Shown here in pieces: positions 43,105 to 54,842 of a stretch of DNA of 64,000 bases. Location of the stretch: assembly GCA_030068145.1 (NCBI GenBank), contig JAPJBO010000002.1:744001-808000 (forward strand). Direction: 5' to 3'. Under the pieces are notes generated by a model. It saw only the letters and a list, made by a program, of their open reading frames with translations, ran no database searches and had not been told where the DNA came from. How positions within the stretch are numbered: the stretch's first letter is position 1; every line of letters begins with the position of its first letter. The translations under genes were made by a program, and so were the position numbers. The stretch is from Diplonema papillatum. Lineage: Eukaryota > Euglenozoa > Diplonemea > Diplonemida > Diplonemidae.

Positions 43105-45171
43105 CTGCATGTTTGTGGGGAGCGCGTCTATTATTTCGCTGTAGGCTGATGAAAGGTTGTGGTCGAGGATGTGGTGCTGGAAGCTGAGAATCTCGTACTG
43201 GATGGACGCCGGAATGCGGAAGAAGCGGAGAATGTTCACCATTTCGACCATCTTCGCCTTCCGCTCGGACGTGATGTCCGAGCGGGAGAGCACCTTGTTC
43301 ATCTTGGAAACGACGAAGCCGTTGATCACGGCGCCCGCCACAAACAACCCGCAAGCGAACGTCTTTTGCAAGACGGTGGTGACCTCGATGTCCCCATACC
43401 CCACTGTGGTCACCGTGTACAGCACGATGTAAATGGCGTCCAGGTACTCTTCACTGAACGGCCTGGCCGCCGAGGCGGTCACCGAAGCGGGCGACAACGT
43501 ATTGTTGGCCCCCACAGTGACCAACACATCATCTTTGTCCGGCGCCAACAGCAACCAGACAACCGCGAACCAGTGGACCGAGGCAGCCAGCCAGAAGGCG
43601 AGTTGTATGAGAGGCACTACTGAGTAGAGGAAAGAGATGTAAGCCGGAGTTAACAAGCGGAGGCCGCCGGATGAAGAGAAGAACGATGGGATGCGGAAGA
43701 CTTTGAGGAGCTTCAAGGAGCGGAGCCCGTTCTTCCACGTGTTGTTCGTGATGAAAAACTCGATGGGCAACGACGACACGAGGTCCGCGAGGAACCCGTT
43801 GCGGAGGTAATGGTGGACGATGTCCTTCTGCTTCATGTCGTGCGCGTCCACCTCGATGACCGTGACCTGCGGAATCGTGCCGAACTGCAGGAAGATGTCC
43901 CCTGCGAACACGAAGTGCAACAGGGCTTCGATGACGGTGAAGCCTTCGTATCTGGAAAGCTGCGAGGCGTATTGCAGCGTCACCGCGAAGCAATAGTAGG
44001 CGACGGCCATGAACATGAACCCGTCCAAGAACCACCGAGTCGGCGAGTCGACGAGGAAGAAGACGGACCGCATGGTCTCCGCGATGTAGCGCGCGGTCTC
44101 GTCGGTGTGCTCGCCGTCCTTCATCAGCTTCTCCTTGTGCTTCGCCATCAGCTCCACAAACTCCGGGAACTCGATTTCAAGCAGTTCTTCGTCCTCTCCC
44201 AGCGCTTCTTGAAACAAGGCTCGCAGGTCGTCGTCCGACATAGGGACGCCGAGACCTTGCATCATATTCCCGAGTTCATCAGCGTCTATCGTGCCTGACC
44301 CGTCGGCGTCGTACGCGCGGAACATGCGGTGGAAGTTGTTGTACTCCGCTTGCGTGATTTCGGCCGCGGTGCTGGCGTCGGGTTCTTTCTGGGCGGGCGG
44401 CCGCGGGCTCAGGGACCCTTTGTTCGGCGACGGCATCGGGCTCAGCGGCACCGGGCGGTTGCTGTTCCTGAGCCGCTTGATGCCCAGCCCCGCGTCGTCG
44501 GGCGCGGCGCACAGCGGGTTGACGGTGATCGACGACGCGCCGCCGAGTGTCGACGGCCGCCGGTAGTTGCCGAGCGAGCTCTGCGTAGTCACCGTGCGCA
44601 GCCCGGCCGACTCGACGGGCGAAGTCGGAGACGCAGGTGCGGTCGACCGCAGCTGCTTGTGCCGGGGCGAGCCTCTCGGGCTTGTAGGGACGCCCCCCCC
44701 TCCCATGCCGAGGTCGTCGTCCGCTCGGATCGACAGCACACTCGGCCTGCCGGCCCTCGCCATGCTGGCATTAATCCTCCGGCCAGCGCCGGCGTCGGTG
44801 CCCGGTGCGCTGTGCAGCTCCCTTCTCTGGCTGCGGATGCGCTTCGTCCGGCGGACGGACACGACGCTCGCGGCGCTCGAATCGCAGCTTTCCGCCGGGA
44901 TTGCGTTGGAGGTCGACATGTCGATCTCCTTCTCCGGTTCGAACGGCCGCACGGCGTCGCCCGGCAGGCACGCGTTGTTCTCCCGCGTCGCGGCTTGCTG
45001 CGTCGAGCTATCACCGTCGCTATCATCAGCGTCGACGCTTGGACCGAACGCGTCATCCGTGGCGAACAACGCGGTGGTTCCCGTCCCCATCGCAGAATCT
45101 TCGGTATCTTCCCGAAAAGAGGTCACGGAGACAAGCCGGGATTCGTCGGATGCGGCCGGCTTGCATGACAT
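43105..45171 (-). CDS. channel exon 1: EF-hand plus six-TM K+ channel and C-linker
   Basis: The ATG at 45171 gives MSCKPAASDESRL. A long Ser/Pro-rich N-terminus comes first, then an EF-hand with a full calcium loop (DADGSGTIDADE, about residues 285-300) and a second, degenerate hand (EDEELLEIEFPEF). Transmembrane helices follow, with an S4-like region (NGLRSLKLLKVFRIP) and the K+ selectivity filter TTVGYGDIEV before S6. A C-linker runs to ALPTNMQ. The donor is CAG|GTCCGT at 43104. The product is a HCN/CNG-superfamily K+ channel that could sense Ca2+ at its N-terminus and cyclic nucleotide at its C-terminus. S4 has few basic residues, so voltage sensing may be weak. An upstream in-frame non-ATG extension is ignored. 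Confidence 0.92.
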
Positions 45172-45772
45172 TCTACGGTGGAGCAGCTCGAACAACTACG
45201 CGGGACGCCCCCTCCCCCTTCGTGAAGCAGACGGGCGGCCTCAGCTGCGCAGCGCGTCCGCGGCTGAAAAGCCCCCTCCCCCCCCAGCCGTCAGCTCGCG
45301 ACCGGCGACTGCAACTTCGACTGGCGCAGACCTTCCTCCTCCTTCTGCCGTGGCGGAGCGCCGGACCGCCCCCCTCTTCGAAGAAAATGTGCGAGGGTCG
45401 GAGGGACGACGGCGCCGAAAGCCCAAATGCGGGGAATGCCCCGAAGACGTCGGGACACTTGCGGTTGGTTTGCGGGGAGGGGAAATGGCCGTGGCTGAAG
45501 ACCCCAGCGACGAGAAGGATCCGAGACGTGGTTTGACCGCGGCGATCGAACAGCGCGATGAAAGAGCTTCGTGGACGGAGCGAAGGGAAGGGTCTGGACG
45601 ACCTTCGGCTGTGGCTTGGGCAGACCACAGGAGCAGCGAACCGGAGAGAGCGGTAGAGAGAAGGGAAGGCACAAAATTCCTCGACAGAGGACCTGCGCCA
45701 GCAAGATAATCGACCGCCTCCCAGGTGCGGACAGGGGGGGAATGCAACAGAGACGAGTTTCCAACGCTATGT

Positions 45773-45773
45773 G

Positions 45774-45799
<26 letters not shown>
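45773..45799. repeat. CA microsatellite
   Basis: Thirteen or so CA repeats upstream of the channel gene. Confidence 0.95.
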
Positions 45800-45804
<5 letters not shown>

Positions 45805-47164
45805 CGTGTCTCGTCCGCCGTCCTAGCGCGCGGAGTGCAGGGAGGGATCAAGAAAAAGAAGAAGCGGGCCGAAACCCCGTCGGCCTCTCCCCACCTTCCC
45901 CCGCTGCGCGTGGGGGGGGGCTACGTGTCTGGGGCGGCACGACGAGCGACGGATGGCATCAACAGCACTATCGGCGCACCCCTATGGTAGACCGCACCAT
46001 CTCAGTTTCAGCTGGATACTCGTTCGGAAAGCCGCACGCGCGGCTAACTCCGATAGAGCGGTACCTACCCCACCCTCTGCTCCTCACCCGCCGCCCCCGG
46101 CTCCTTTGTCGTTTCGACGGAAACGGAAAGGCTAGCTCTCGAGAGGCTCTGGGGGTTCAGCGGCACGCTTCCTCTCCCTCTCCCTTTCTCCGATTCCTGA
46201 CGAACAACAGCAAAGCCCGCACCTGCTGGGGTGGTTGTTCCTTTCACGGAGAAGCTTTTCTCTGTCGGAATATTTCTCTGCGCCGTAAAAAGGGGCGGCT
46301 ATTCCCTCCGAGGCGCGTGTTCCCCAGGGTTGGATGTGGGGGTACTTTTCGTGTTTTCGAGCGTCTGGTTGCTGTTCCTGGCAGCTCGAGCGCAGGAATG
46401 GGGGGGGGGGGTGGGGTGGGTACCTCGTAGGCTGTGTAATTTCTTAATTCCAGAGGAAATAGAAAATCCGGCTATTTTCCAGCCAGATCTGGGCGTTGAG
46501 GGTCTGGAGGGACCCTTTCTGCCGGTGGGTTCTTCTTATCCTTTCTCCTTTCGAGACCTGTCTGCATGGGTGGGGTGTGTTTGAGTTTGAGGCTTGCACT
46601 TTCAGCACTTTTCGTGATGGTTGTCTGTTTGTCCCTGGTGTGGTCGTAGGAGTCTGGCTAGCCAAGGTGAGTAAAAGAGGGATAGAGCACGCACAGTAGT
46701 GAGAAGAGAAGAGAACGAGTGTAAAATAATGGAGGTACTACAAACTACCAGACCGACGGAGATCAACCCACCAATAACAACGACCCCACACGCCAAGTCC
46801 GCCCTTCGGTATGGAACTCGTTTGGGACTTCGTTTCCCGAGCGCGGAGGACGAACGAAAACAAGACATTGCTCAACAATTGCAAAACCTCCATCCCAAGA
46901 AGACTTCATGCTGGCATGAAGTAATCATCCCTTCCTGCCTGAACATGAAGCTGAGATTCCTCCAACCGGAGGATTGGCTTTGTGGGCAACGTTCTTTTTG
47001 AACCAGCGTTATTAGAAGGTGCCAACAAGGCAATCCCATTGGGATATAAGGGAACAAGCTTTGTTGTCCCATCGGGATTTGAAGGGTGGGATATTAGGGA
47101 AATTCACCTAAGGTACGAACACATACTGACGGCGGACTTGGCGTGTGGGATCTGTTGGTTGGGC
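45800..47164. other. no recognised gene; possible small ORF at 46699-47001
   Basis: A 100-codon plus-strand frame (MRREENECKIMEVLQTTRP..) lies at 46699-47001 but matches nothing I know. 46884-46922 contains a GAAGACTTCATGCTGGCATGAAG palindromic stretch. The rest is unrecognised. Confidence 0.3.
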
Positions 47165-47234
47165 GTTTAATTCAGCTAATTTCGCGCAAGCGCCGGCAGG
47201 AGCGAGATCTACCAAGCACCTTCCTCCGATTTTG
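47165..47234 (+). repeat. 70-base repeat, partner of 50904-50976
   Basis: GCGTTTAATTCAGCTAATTT to ACCTTCCTCCGATTTT is repeated at 50904-50976. Confidence 0.85.
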
Positions 47235-47589
47235 TTTGGTATCTCGTGACTGTCGCTTCCCGAAACTGACTTGAACCGAAATGCGAGTACGGGCGCGGCA
47301 AGTCCTTGGTTGCAGGTGGCGGCAGTATGGTGTCGGCGTCCGGCAACACGTTCTCGAGGGAGGACTATGCTGTTTTGCAACGAAGTTCTTGCTGTCCCAG
47401 AGAACGTCCTCAGCGACTTCTCCGGAAGAGGGCCAGCTCTGCAAGGTCTGCATTGCAGTTGGACAATGCGGTCCGGCATTGCTGCCGTGCATTGCAGTAG
47501 CGGGTTTCGTTCAATGAGAGGAAAGGAATGAAGAAATCCGAACCGACCCCCTGTATGTAGATTCGTCAAGCCTCGCAGGTTCCCTCGGA

Positions 47590-48915
47590 AAATCGGTGAG
47601 AGGGCCGTGCGCCCTGTCCCAGAGACTGTCCATGTGGCTTCTCCGGAAGAGGGCCTTGCGCCCTTCCCAGAGGCTGTCTCCGTGACTCCTCCGGAAGAGG
47701 GCCGTGCGCCCTTCCCAGAGACTGTCCATGTGGCTTCTCCGGAAGAGGGCCTTGCGCCCTTCCCAGAGGCTGTCTCCGTGACTCCTCCGGAAGAGGGCCG
47801 TGCGCCCTGTCCCAGAGACTGTCCATGTGGCTTCTCCGGAAGAGGGCCTTGCGCCCTTCCCAGAGGTTGTCTCCGTGACTCCTCCGGAAGAGGGCCGTGC
47901 GCCCTGTCCCAGAGACTGCCCATGTGGCTTCTCCGGAAGAGGGCCGTGCGCCCTTCCCAGAGACTGTCCATGTGGCTTCTCCGGAAGAGGGCCTTGCGCC
48001 CTTCCCAGAGGTTGTCTCCGTGACTCCTCCGGAAGAGGGCCGTGCGCCCTGTCCCAGAGACTGCCCATGTGGCTTCTCCGGAAGAGGGCCGTGCGCCCTT
48101 CCCAGAGACTGTCCATGTGGCTTCTCCGGAAGAGGGCCTTGCGCCCTTCCCAGAGGTTGTCTCCGTGACTCCTCCGGAAGAGGGCCGTGCGCCCTTCCCA
48201 GAGACTGTCCCGTGACTCCTCCGGAAGAGGGCCGTGCGCCCTTCCCAGAGACTGTCCATGTGGCTTCTCCGGAAGAGGGCCTTGCGCCCTTCCCAGAGGT
48301 TGTCTCCGTGACTCCTCCGGAAGAGGGCCGTGCGCCCTGTCCCAGAGACTGCCCATGTGGCTTCTCCGGAAGAGGGCCTTGCGCCCTTCCCAGAGGTTGT
48401 CTCCGTGACTCCTCCGGAAGAGGGCCGTGCGCCCTTCCCAGAGACTGTCCATGTGGCTTCTCCGGAAGAGGGCCTTGCGCCCTTCCCAGAGGCTGTCTCC
48501 GTGACTCCTCCAGAGGGCCGTGCGCCCTGTCCCAGAGACTGCCCATGTGGCTTCTCCGGAAGAGGGCCGTGCGCCCTTCCCAGAGACTGTCCATGTGGCT
48601 TCTCCGGAAGAGGGCCTTGCGCCCTTCCCAGAGGTTGTCTCCGTGACTCCTCCGGAAGAGGGCCGTGCGCCCTTCCCAGAGACTGTCCATGTGGCTTCTC
48701 CGGAAGAGGGCCTTGCGCCCTTCCCAGAGGCTGTCTCCGTGACTCCTCCAGAGGGCCGTGCGCCCTGTCCCAGAGACTGCCCATGTGGCTTCTCCGGAAG
48801 AGGGCCGTGCGCCCTTCCCAGAGACTGTCCATGTGGCTTCTCCGGAAGAGGGCCTTGCGCCCTTCCCAGAGGTTGTCTCCGTGACTCCTCCGGAAGAGGG
48901 CCGTGCGCCCTGTCG
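47590..48915. repeat. 48-bp minisatellite, two alternating unit types
   Basis: About 27 units of 48 bases, each containing GAAGAGGGCCNTGCGCCCTT and CCCAGAG. Type 1 continues ACTGTCCATGTGGCTTCTCC and type 2 GCTGTCTCCGTGACTCCTCC. Some units have a CCTGTCCCAG variant or a short deletion. Because 48 is divisible by three, long frames stay open on both strands. Diverged units outlie at 47410 and 49265-49380. Confidence 0.95.
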
Positions 48916-50566
48916 ACGTCGCAAAGCTGACAGCCAAGAAGCAGAATCAACCTCTGCGCAATTGATCATCGACTTGAAGAACAACGCAGCGCAGAGTGGA
49001 AGCCCGCTTGAAAGACAGGTTGGTAGGCTGGATGCCGATCTCAGTTACAAGGCGACCAGGAAGAGCTGCAGAGCACCGTCGATCTCAGGTGGACGCGGAA
49101 GAGTCGACAGAGATGAAGGCGGCCCTACTCGATGCGAATCGGCGCGTGAAGTAAATGCAGGTCGGCAAAGGGAGGATCGTTTCGCGGCTTGAAGAAGAGC
49201 TCCGCATATTCGAGACGGCAATGGACGACGTTGAAGTCGCGGATCCGGACCCAGCGACCGGCGACTTCCCAAGAGGGTCTCGCGCCCTGCCCAGAGGCTG
49301 TCGCCGTGACTCCTCCCGGAAGAGGGCTGTGCCCTGTCCCGGAGATTACTCCGGAAGAGGGCCGTGCGCCCCAGGAAGAGGACATGGGACCGAGCTGTCT
49401 GGCAGGAAGACCCGTGCAGTCACAGAGACTAGAGTAGGACTGCCCTGCGAGATCCTACTGTTTCACAGGTGTAGTAAGAACTGGGGAAGCGTCTGAAATT
49501 GCGCAGCTTCTTCTTTTTGTTTGGAAAGGCAGGGCTGGTGTCGCTGTCCGATAGCAAAAGGACCCCGAGGCCGTACTCCTTGAGGACTCGGACCGAGTCT
49601 CGGCAGTCAAAAGTGGGCGAGCATCACGACGGCGGCAGTGACGAAGTGAAAGAGGTGACTGTGCTGCGTGGCATAGGGCGCGTAATGACGTTCGGAGGGT
49701 GGGCCGGCTTGTGGGTGCGTTCCTCCCCTGCAGATGTTCATGACGCTTTCTGTAAGCAACTAGAAGGCGATCGTCCTGTGGATGTCAGCATGCATTTCGG
49801 CAGGGGTCAGTCTACCGATCCATGTACTTAGGTGCTTGGGAGCTTGATTCGAGCGGAGTCGAGGACGAGGCAGCTTGTGGCTCCTGTCACACGCTCTGCA
49901 AGCACAACGATTTTTCCGAAGTCCTTCCGCATTTAGGAATGTCCCTTCTGGCCTCGCTCGCGCTGGGTAAACGATGGAAATGACGCTGCGAAGTAGTTGC
50001 ATGGTGCGTCTGAGCACGAGATGCAGTTTTCGTATGCCGCGGCCAGTTTTCTCGTCGCTGACTCTCATGAACACATTTGAATGCGGATGCTCAACACAAT
50101 AAACGCTACGTGGGCGCTATGTGAGTGTCTCGTATTTCCTCGACGAGCCATGTTGGCTGTGTGTGGGAGGAAGATGGTCAGCCACAGTTTTTTCGTCGAC
50201 ACCGACTCCTGGTTTATAGAGGCTGACGCTCTAGGGTGCCAGCAAGGCACTGCAGCTCACGGGCTGCATCCCAGGACCGTTGATGCCGGTAGTCCCTTAG
50301 CAAGTGCCAGAACGCTCTGCAATTGGTGGCATCCTGCTCTCGCATTTGGAGCTCAGGTGGTCAGAAGTTGGCTTCTGTAAACCGTGGGAGCGCGTCCTCG
50401 AACAAGGCGTGGCTGAGGAGAAAGTGGCTCTGGGTCGGGAAGAAACGACTTGTCGGCAGCGTTTCCGCGTGTGGCCTCTGCGTAGGAAAGAGGGAGATGC
50501 ATTCCAGTCTGCTGTTCCTCCCTACTCGGTCTGCTGGCTAGGGACCATTGGGATAGAAGCCATTGG
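48916..50566. other. no recognised gene; possible decayed coiled-coil coding trace
   Basis: 48916-49260 shows broken plus-strand stretches with a heptad-like look (IIDLKNNAAQSGSPLERQVG; RIVSRLEEELRIFETAMDD) in changing frames. It could be a decayed exon. 49265-49380 holds stray minisatellite units. The rest is unrecognised. Confidence 0.3.
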
Positions 50567-50900
50567 GACAATCCCATGGTACCGCGTGGAGAGCGCGATC
50601 GGGCCCACGGCAGCGCAAGCCCGTGCTCACACGCCGGTCGAGCTGGCAACGGTGGTTGCGCACGCAGCCGTCTGCTTGCGGTCGCGCCGGCTAGGCCCGC
50701 AACTGCAGCCGCCATGGCGGCCATATTTTCGCCGGGCAGCTCATCCCATCGCGCCAGCAATCCAGTTAAGGAACACAACCGAGGCACAGTTGTGAAATGT
50801 AGCCGAGGTATGCTTGGTAGAGGCTATTAAACAAGAGTTAAATTCGGACGTCGGAGCGGCGACGACGGCTCAGAAGGCAACCGCACCGAAGGAAGAATTT
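50567..50900 (+). repeat. 335-bp direct repeat, copy 1
   Basis: GACAATCCCATGGTACCGCG through CCGCCATGGCGGCCATATTT to GCACCGAAGGAAGAATTTAA is repeated almost perfectly at 52286-52620. Confidence 0.93.
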
Positions 50901-52285
50901 AATGGGCGTTTAATTCAGCTAATTTCGCGCAAGCGCCGGCAGGAGCGAGATCTACCAAGCACCTTCCTCCGATTTTCCCACCCACCCACCCAGGAAATGG
51001 AAGGAAAGAGGATGTCTAGGAGTATCAGGCAGCTCTCCTTCGTGAAAGGTGAGTTCTTTGATGAAGAATGGAAGAGCTGACAGTGTCGCTGCAGGGCTCC
51101 CGGTCCTGTCGCTCAGGAATCTTATCGCCCGGTCCCCCCCTTCAAGGTTTACGTGTACCTTCGCCTTCAACGCTTCTCCGGGGGGTGGGAAGTCTCGAGG
51201 AGGCTTCGCGAGAGACCCGGGAGATCGTGGGGACGCCCCGGGGGAGACCAGCGAAAGGGAAGGTGACGGCACAGCGCCGTACGCTGAGTGCGCTCAGAGC
51301 ACACGCTCCGGAGCGCGCACGGGACCACATCGGGTCCCCGAATACACCCGCGAGGACGAAGGCCGTCTACAGCTCCAGTACAGCGGAGTATGCGGCGAGA
51401 ACGGGGGTGAGCCATATCCGACCTCTGTTCGCCGCCTGGAGGGTTTTTGGCGGCTGCCTGTGCCCCCGGAGCCGTCATTGTCTGGGGCATTCGGCAGCAA
51501 AGGGGGGAACTAGGTCTATCCTTTCGAGACAGACCCCCTTGTACCGTTCCCCTTCCCCTTGATGCAGTGCCAGACGAGCCTCATTCCACCTTTGCTGGGC
51601 CAATATCCTCGGTAATGATCGACTGCATGCTGCAGGATCTGTGCGGTCCTCGAGCAACTGCGGCGCGGCGGAGCACGCGCTGCTGCACGAAAGCTCCTGA
51701 TTCGGAGGCTCTTTCTACACTGCGTCGGGAGCCTCCTTTCTCAGCGCCCGCTGGTCGTGGAGGACAAATCCCCGTGCGCAAAGTCTCCGCGCCGATCGCC
51801 TTCATGGTGCCTTTTGCAATGACACCCCGGCTCGTATCAGGTACTGCCCGGTAAGGTCTTCTCATTGCTGAAGAGAATGGCGCTGGCGAGGCGCCGAGTT
51901 GCTGCGCCCTTTTCCCCAAATCACACCGAGTACTACGGCGTCCTCCGCGGGACTGAGGCCAGAGGTGCTGGACACCCTGAGTAGGCTGAGCTGGGCTGGA
52001 CTGTACGGTAACCGGTATGGGCCTCTTGGGGGTCGGAATGAGGTCGTCACAGGGCGACTGGGCGGATGCGGCGCTGATTCGAAGGTGCGGCGAGAAGGCT
52101 CCCCGTGACCCGCGTAGGTCCAGGCGGTCAAGTTTTATAGCCCGGCGGCGGTACATGTGTACAAGTCGAAGAGCGCAGCACTCTAGCTGTGTTCAGAGTG
52201 CCTGGCTACTCACGGTGGTGCGTTCGTACGTACTTTCAGTGTGCAGGTTTGTGTTCCCTGGTTTGCTAGAGCTGTCCGGCGAAGG
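50901..52285. other. no recognised gene
   Basis: 50904-50976 repeats 47165-47234. Long overlapping frames occur on both strands, but none is recognisable. Confidence 0.35.
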
Positions 52286-52620
52286 GACAATCCCATGGTA
52301 CCGCGTGGAGAGCGCGATCGGGCCCACGGCAGCGCAAGCCCGTGCTCACACGCCGGTCGAGCTGGCAACGGTGGTTGCGCACGCAGCCGTCTGCTTGCGG
52401 TCGCGCCGGCTAGGCCCGCAACTGCAGCCGCCATGGCGGCCATATTTTCGCCGGGCAGCTCATCCCATCGCGCCAGCAATCCAGTTAAGAACACAACCGA
52501 GGCACAGTTGTGAAATGTAGCCGAGGTATGCTTGGTAGAGGCTATTAAACAAGAGTTAAATTCGGACGTCGGAGCGGCGACGACGGCTCAGAAGGCAACC
52601 GCACCGAAGGAAGAATTTAA
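52286..52620 (+). repeat. 335-bp direct repeat, copy 2
   Basis: Near-identical to 50567-50900 (one base fewer in TTAAGAACACAACC). The two copies diverge abruptly on both sides. Confidence 0.93.
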
Positions 52621-52716
52621 CAACCGAAAAACTGCATTGTCCGGATACCAACATAATATTATGTATTTTCTTCGGCACAAGTAGTGCAGTCTACCGGTCT
52701 CCGGTTTACAGTTTTT

Positions 52717-52825
52717 AAGTGTAAGTTCGCTTCGAGATCCGGGGTTTTTAATGTCACCGGGGTGACAATTGTGGTAAAGGTTCCGTTAAGGTATCGGTTA
52801 CTAGTGTGTGTATCGTATCTGCGGT
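52717..52825 (+). repeat. family A hairpin repeat, long form
   Basis: GTAAGTTCGCTTCGAGATCC, GGGGTTTTTAATGTCACCGG and GGTAAAGGTTCCGTTAAGG match the long copy at 15231, including the CTAGTGTGTGTATCGTATC tail. Confidence 0.8.
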
Positions 52826-53669
52826 AGTGGCAGTATGTGGGTTTGTGTTTGTGTCTTTGTTGCCTTGCCGACCATTCGACTTATTCTAGGGCGCGCTCTC
52901 GTTTCCTGGATGTCTCGTCATTTCCGGCGTCCTTTTTTGTTCGCCAGCAGAACGAGTGCGGCAAGTTTGAAGTGGCTACGAGGCCGGCCGCAGGAAGCCC
53001 GAAGTAAGAAGCTCTCGAAGCGCTTACACACTGGCACTAAACCCAGGTTGTACCCGGAATTCGCCAGTATCAGGCAATGCGGTGCAGATCCAGGGGATAG
53101 GGGCCCCCGAAAGAAGAAATAGGACGCCCCTGGGGCTGCAGCACATTTTCCTAGCGTTTATTGTGGATTAGAGGTTCGGTGTTTAGGGTATCTGGTTGAC
53201 CATTGGCTGGGAGTCGGGTAGTGAAAGGGGTGTTTCCTCTTCTTTGTAATGCGCAACTGGAGAATCCTCGAGTATTTCCTACAAAACACAGTTTCGCAAC
53301 CCGTGTTATGTCGGACTCCGCAGGTGTTCTTGTTTGGATGTGCTTTCGGCACTGGCGCAGAGTGTGGCTTCAAGTTTCTTATTCACTGTTTGCAAGAGGG
53401 AACGCATCGAAAGTAAACTACACTGAGGCAGATCGCGTGCGGACGCACCAGCAAATGAAGAGCGAAATATAAGAAGGGGTAAGCAAGAAATATAAGCCCC
53501 ACTTCTCCTTGGCTCGGTCCGGTGAGCCATTGGTCGAAAGAAACGAGAGAGAACGCCACTCTTTTGTGTGGTAGGATTCTCGTGGCCGGAAACCAGCTCA
53601 AACTGGTTGGGCGGCAGGCTAGGCTGACTGCTAGGGTTTGAAGATGGAGGATGGCAAGTCCAGAATGCC
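52826..53669. other. repeat copies, no recognised gene
   Basis: 53170-53220 is a family A copy (sister of 2057). 53243-53300 is a family D copy. The rest is unrecognised. Confidence 0.45.
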
Positions 53670-54457
53670 AGGGGATTAGTTTCCGCTGCAGATTTAGACC
53701 GACGGTCTAAATCTGCAAACCGGACTTGGCCGGGAAAAAAAAAAAAAAAAAAAATGTTCAAAAAAGGTGTTCATAGTAAATATAGTGGTGTTTTAGCAGT
53801 GTGCTGAAGGTGCTGGAAGGCTGCTGAGCCTCCACTGCTGAGACCCAGCCGTTGTTCAATTGTGTTCAGCTTCGGGTCGGCAGCCACTGTGCTTCATTAC
53901 CGGGCCAAGGTCCTGTTTGACAGTTGAGTATCCACACACGAGCTAAGAGTTGCCCACATGATGAGGGGGGCAGAGTTATTTTTGCCCAAATTTTCCGTCG
54001 CACCTTCGGCGCGATGTTGCTTAAAATAACGCTAAAATGTTGTTGTAAGCACGGCGGTGCACACCAAAACCGTGGACCTATTATCATAGGAAAATAGGTC
54101 CCCAGGTCACCCCCCTTCAGCTGCCTGACGAGACTGTCTGTTCCGATTTTGACTGTTTTTGGAGCGCGTCCAACCCCACAGGGAACCCAGAAGCATTCGG
54201 AAAACCCCGAAAAGCTTGATCCAGGCTGGTGTACGTTGAAAAAACGCCCGCAAAATGTGTCGCCAAACTGACGGGGTGACCATAATTGACCCATAAAGGA
54301 CCCATGAAGACCCCTCTTTTGCTGAACGAAGTTGTGGATGTGTCGGCCGCCCCAAGACACCGTACATCGGCGAAAACGGCACCGAAACACCGCCCAAAAC
54401 CACCCCATAGTAACGGTCTAAATCTGCAAACCCCGGAAGCCTTCAAACTAATACCCT
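53670..54457. mobile_element. non-autonomous TIR transposon, copy 2
   Basis: It starts AGGGGATTAGTTTCCGC and ends ..CTAATACCCT. It has the same palindromic GCAGATTTAGACCG left end (53688-53716) and the inverse at the right end (54414-54427). It is shorter than copy 1 by internal deletions. Unlike copy 1 it lacks an obvious target duplication, and its right side abuts the candidate element starting near 54461. Confidence 0.75.
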
Positions 54458-54842
54458 GAGTATGGTGTGGTCGGTGGGCCAGTTCCCCGTAGTTCCCCCG
54501 TAGTTCAACCAGGGGGGGGGGTGTCGTTTTTTTTTTTTGCTTTTTCAGTTTTTGCTGAGTACTTCAGGGCTGTGATTCTTGATCTTGGCGAGCACTTCCT
54601 AGCGACTTTGCACCTTTCTGTCACACAATGTGGACAATTCTGATGATATTTGGCCCACGAAGGTCGGAAAGCCAAGAGGATGAAGAAGAAGACACTGCGT
54701 AAAAACAAAATAAAACGACCAAAAAACAAGACGGCACACGTCCTCCGGAAATTGGAAAGCGAAATTTGTGGGATCTCGACGGTCAAACGGTTCCAACATC
54801 TTGATGAAATAACCCAGTCTGCAAACCTGTGACGTTTCTGCG

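Noticed and set aside
43529..44298. Open frames on both strands opposite or out of frame with the channel exon
   Set aside because: Shadows of the EF-hand channel exon.
47108..48984. Open frames of 470-610 codons through the minisatellite
   Set aside because: The repeat length is divisible by three, so several frames on both strands stay open. Unit indels shift frames, and flanking sequence shows no protein domain.
54501..54540. Poly-G/poly-T boundary as a retroposon tail
   Set aside because: Homopolymer tracts are common throughout the window and no target duplication or retroposon body is attached.
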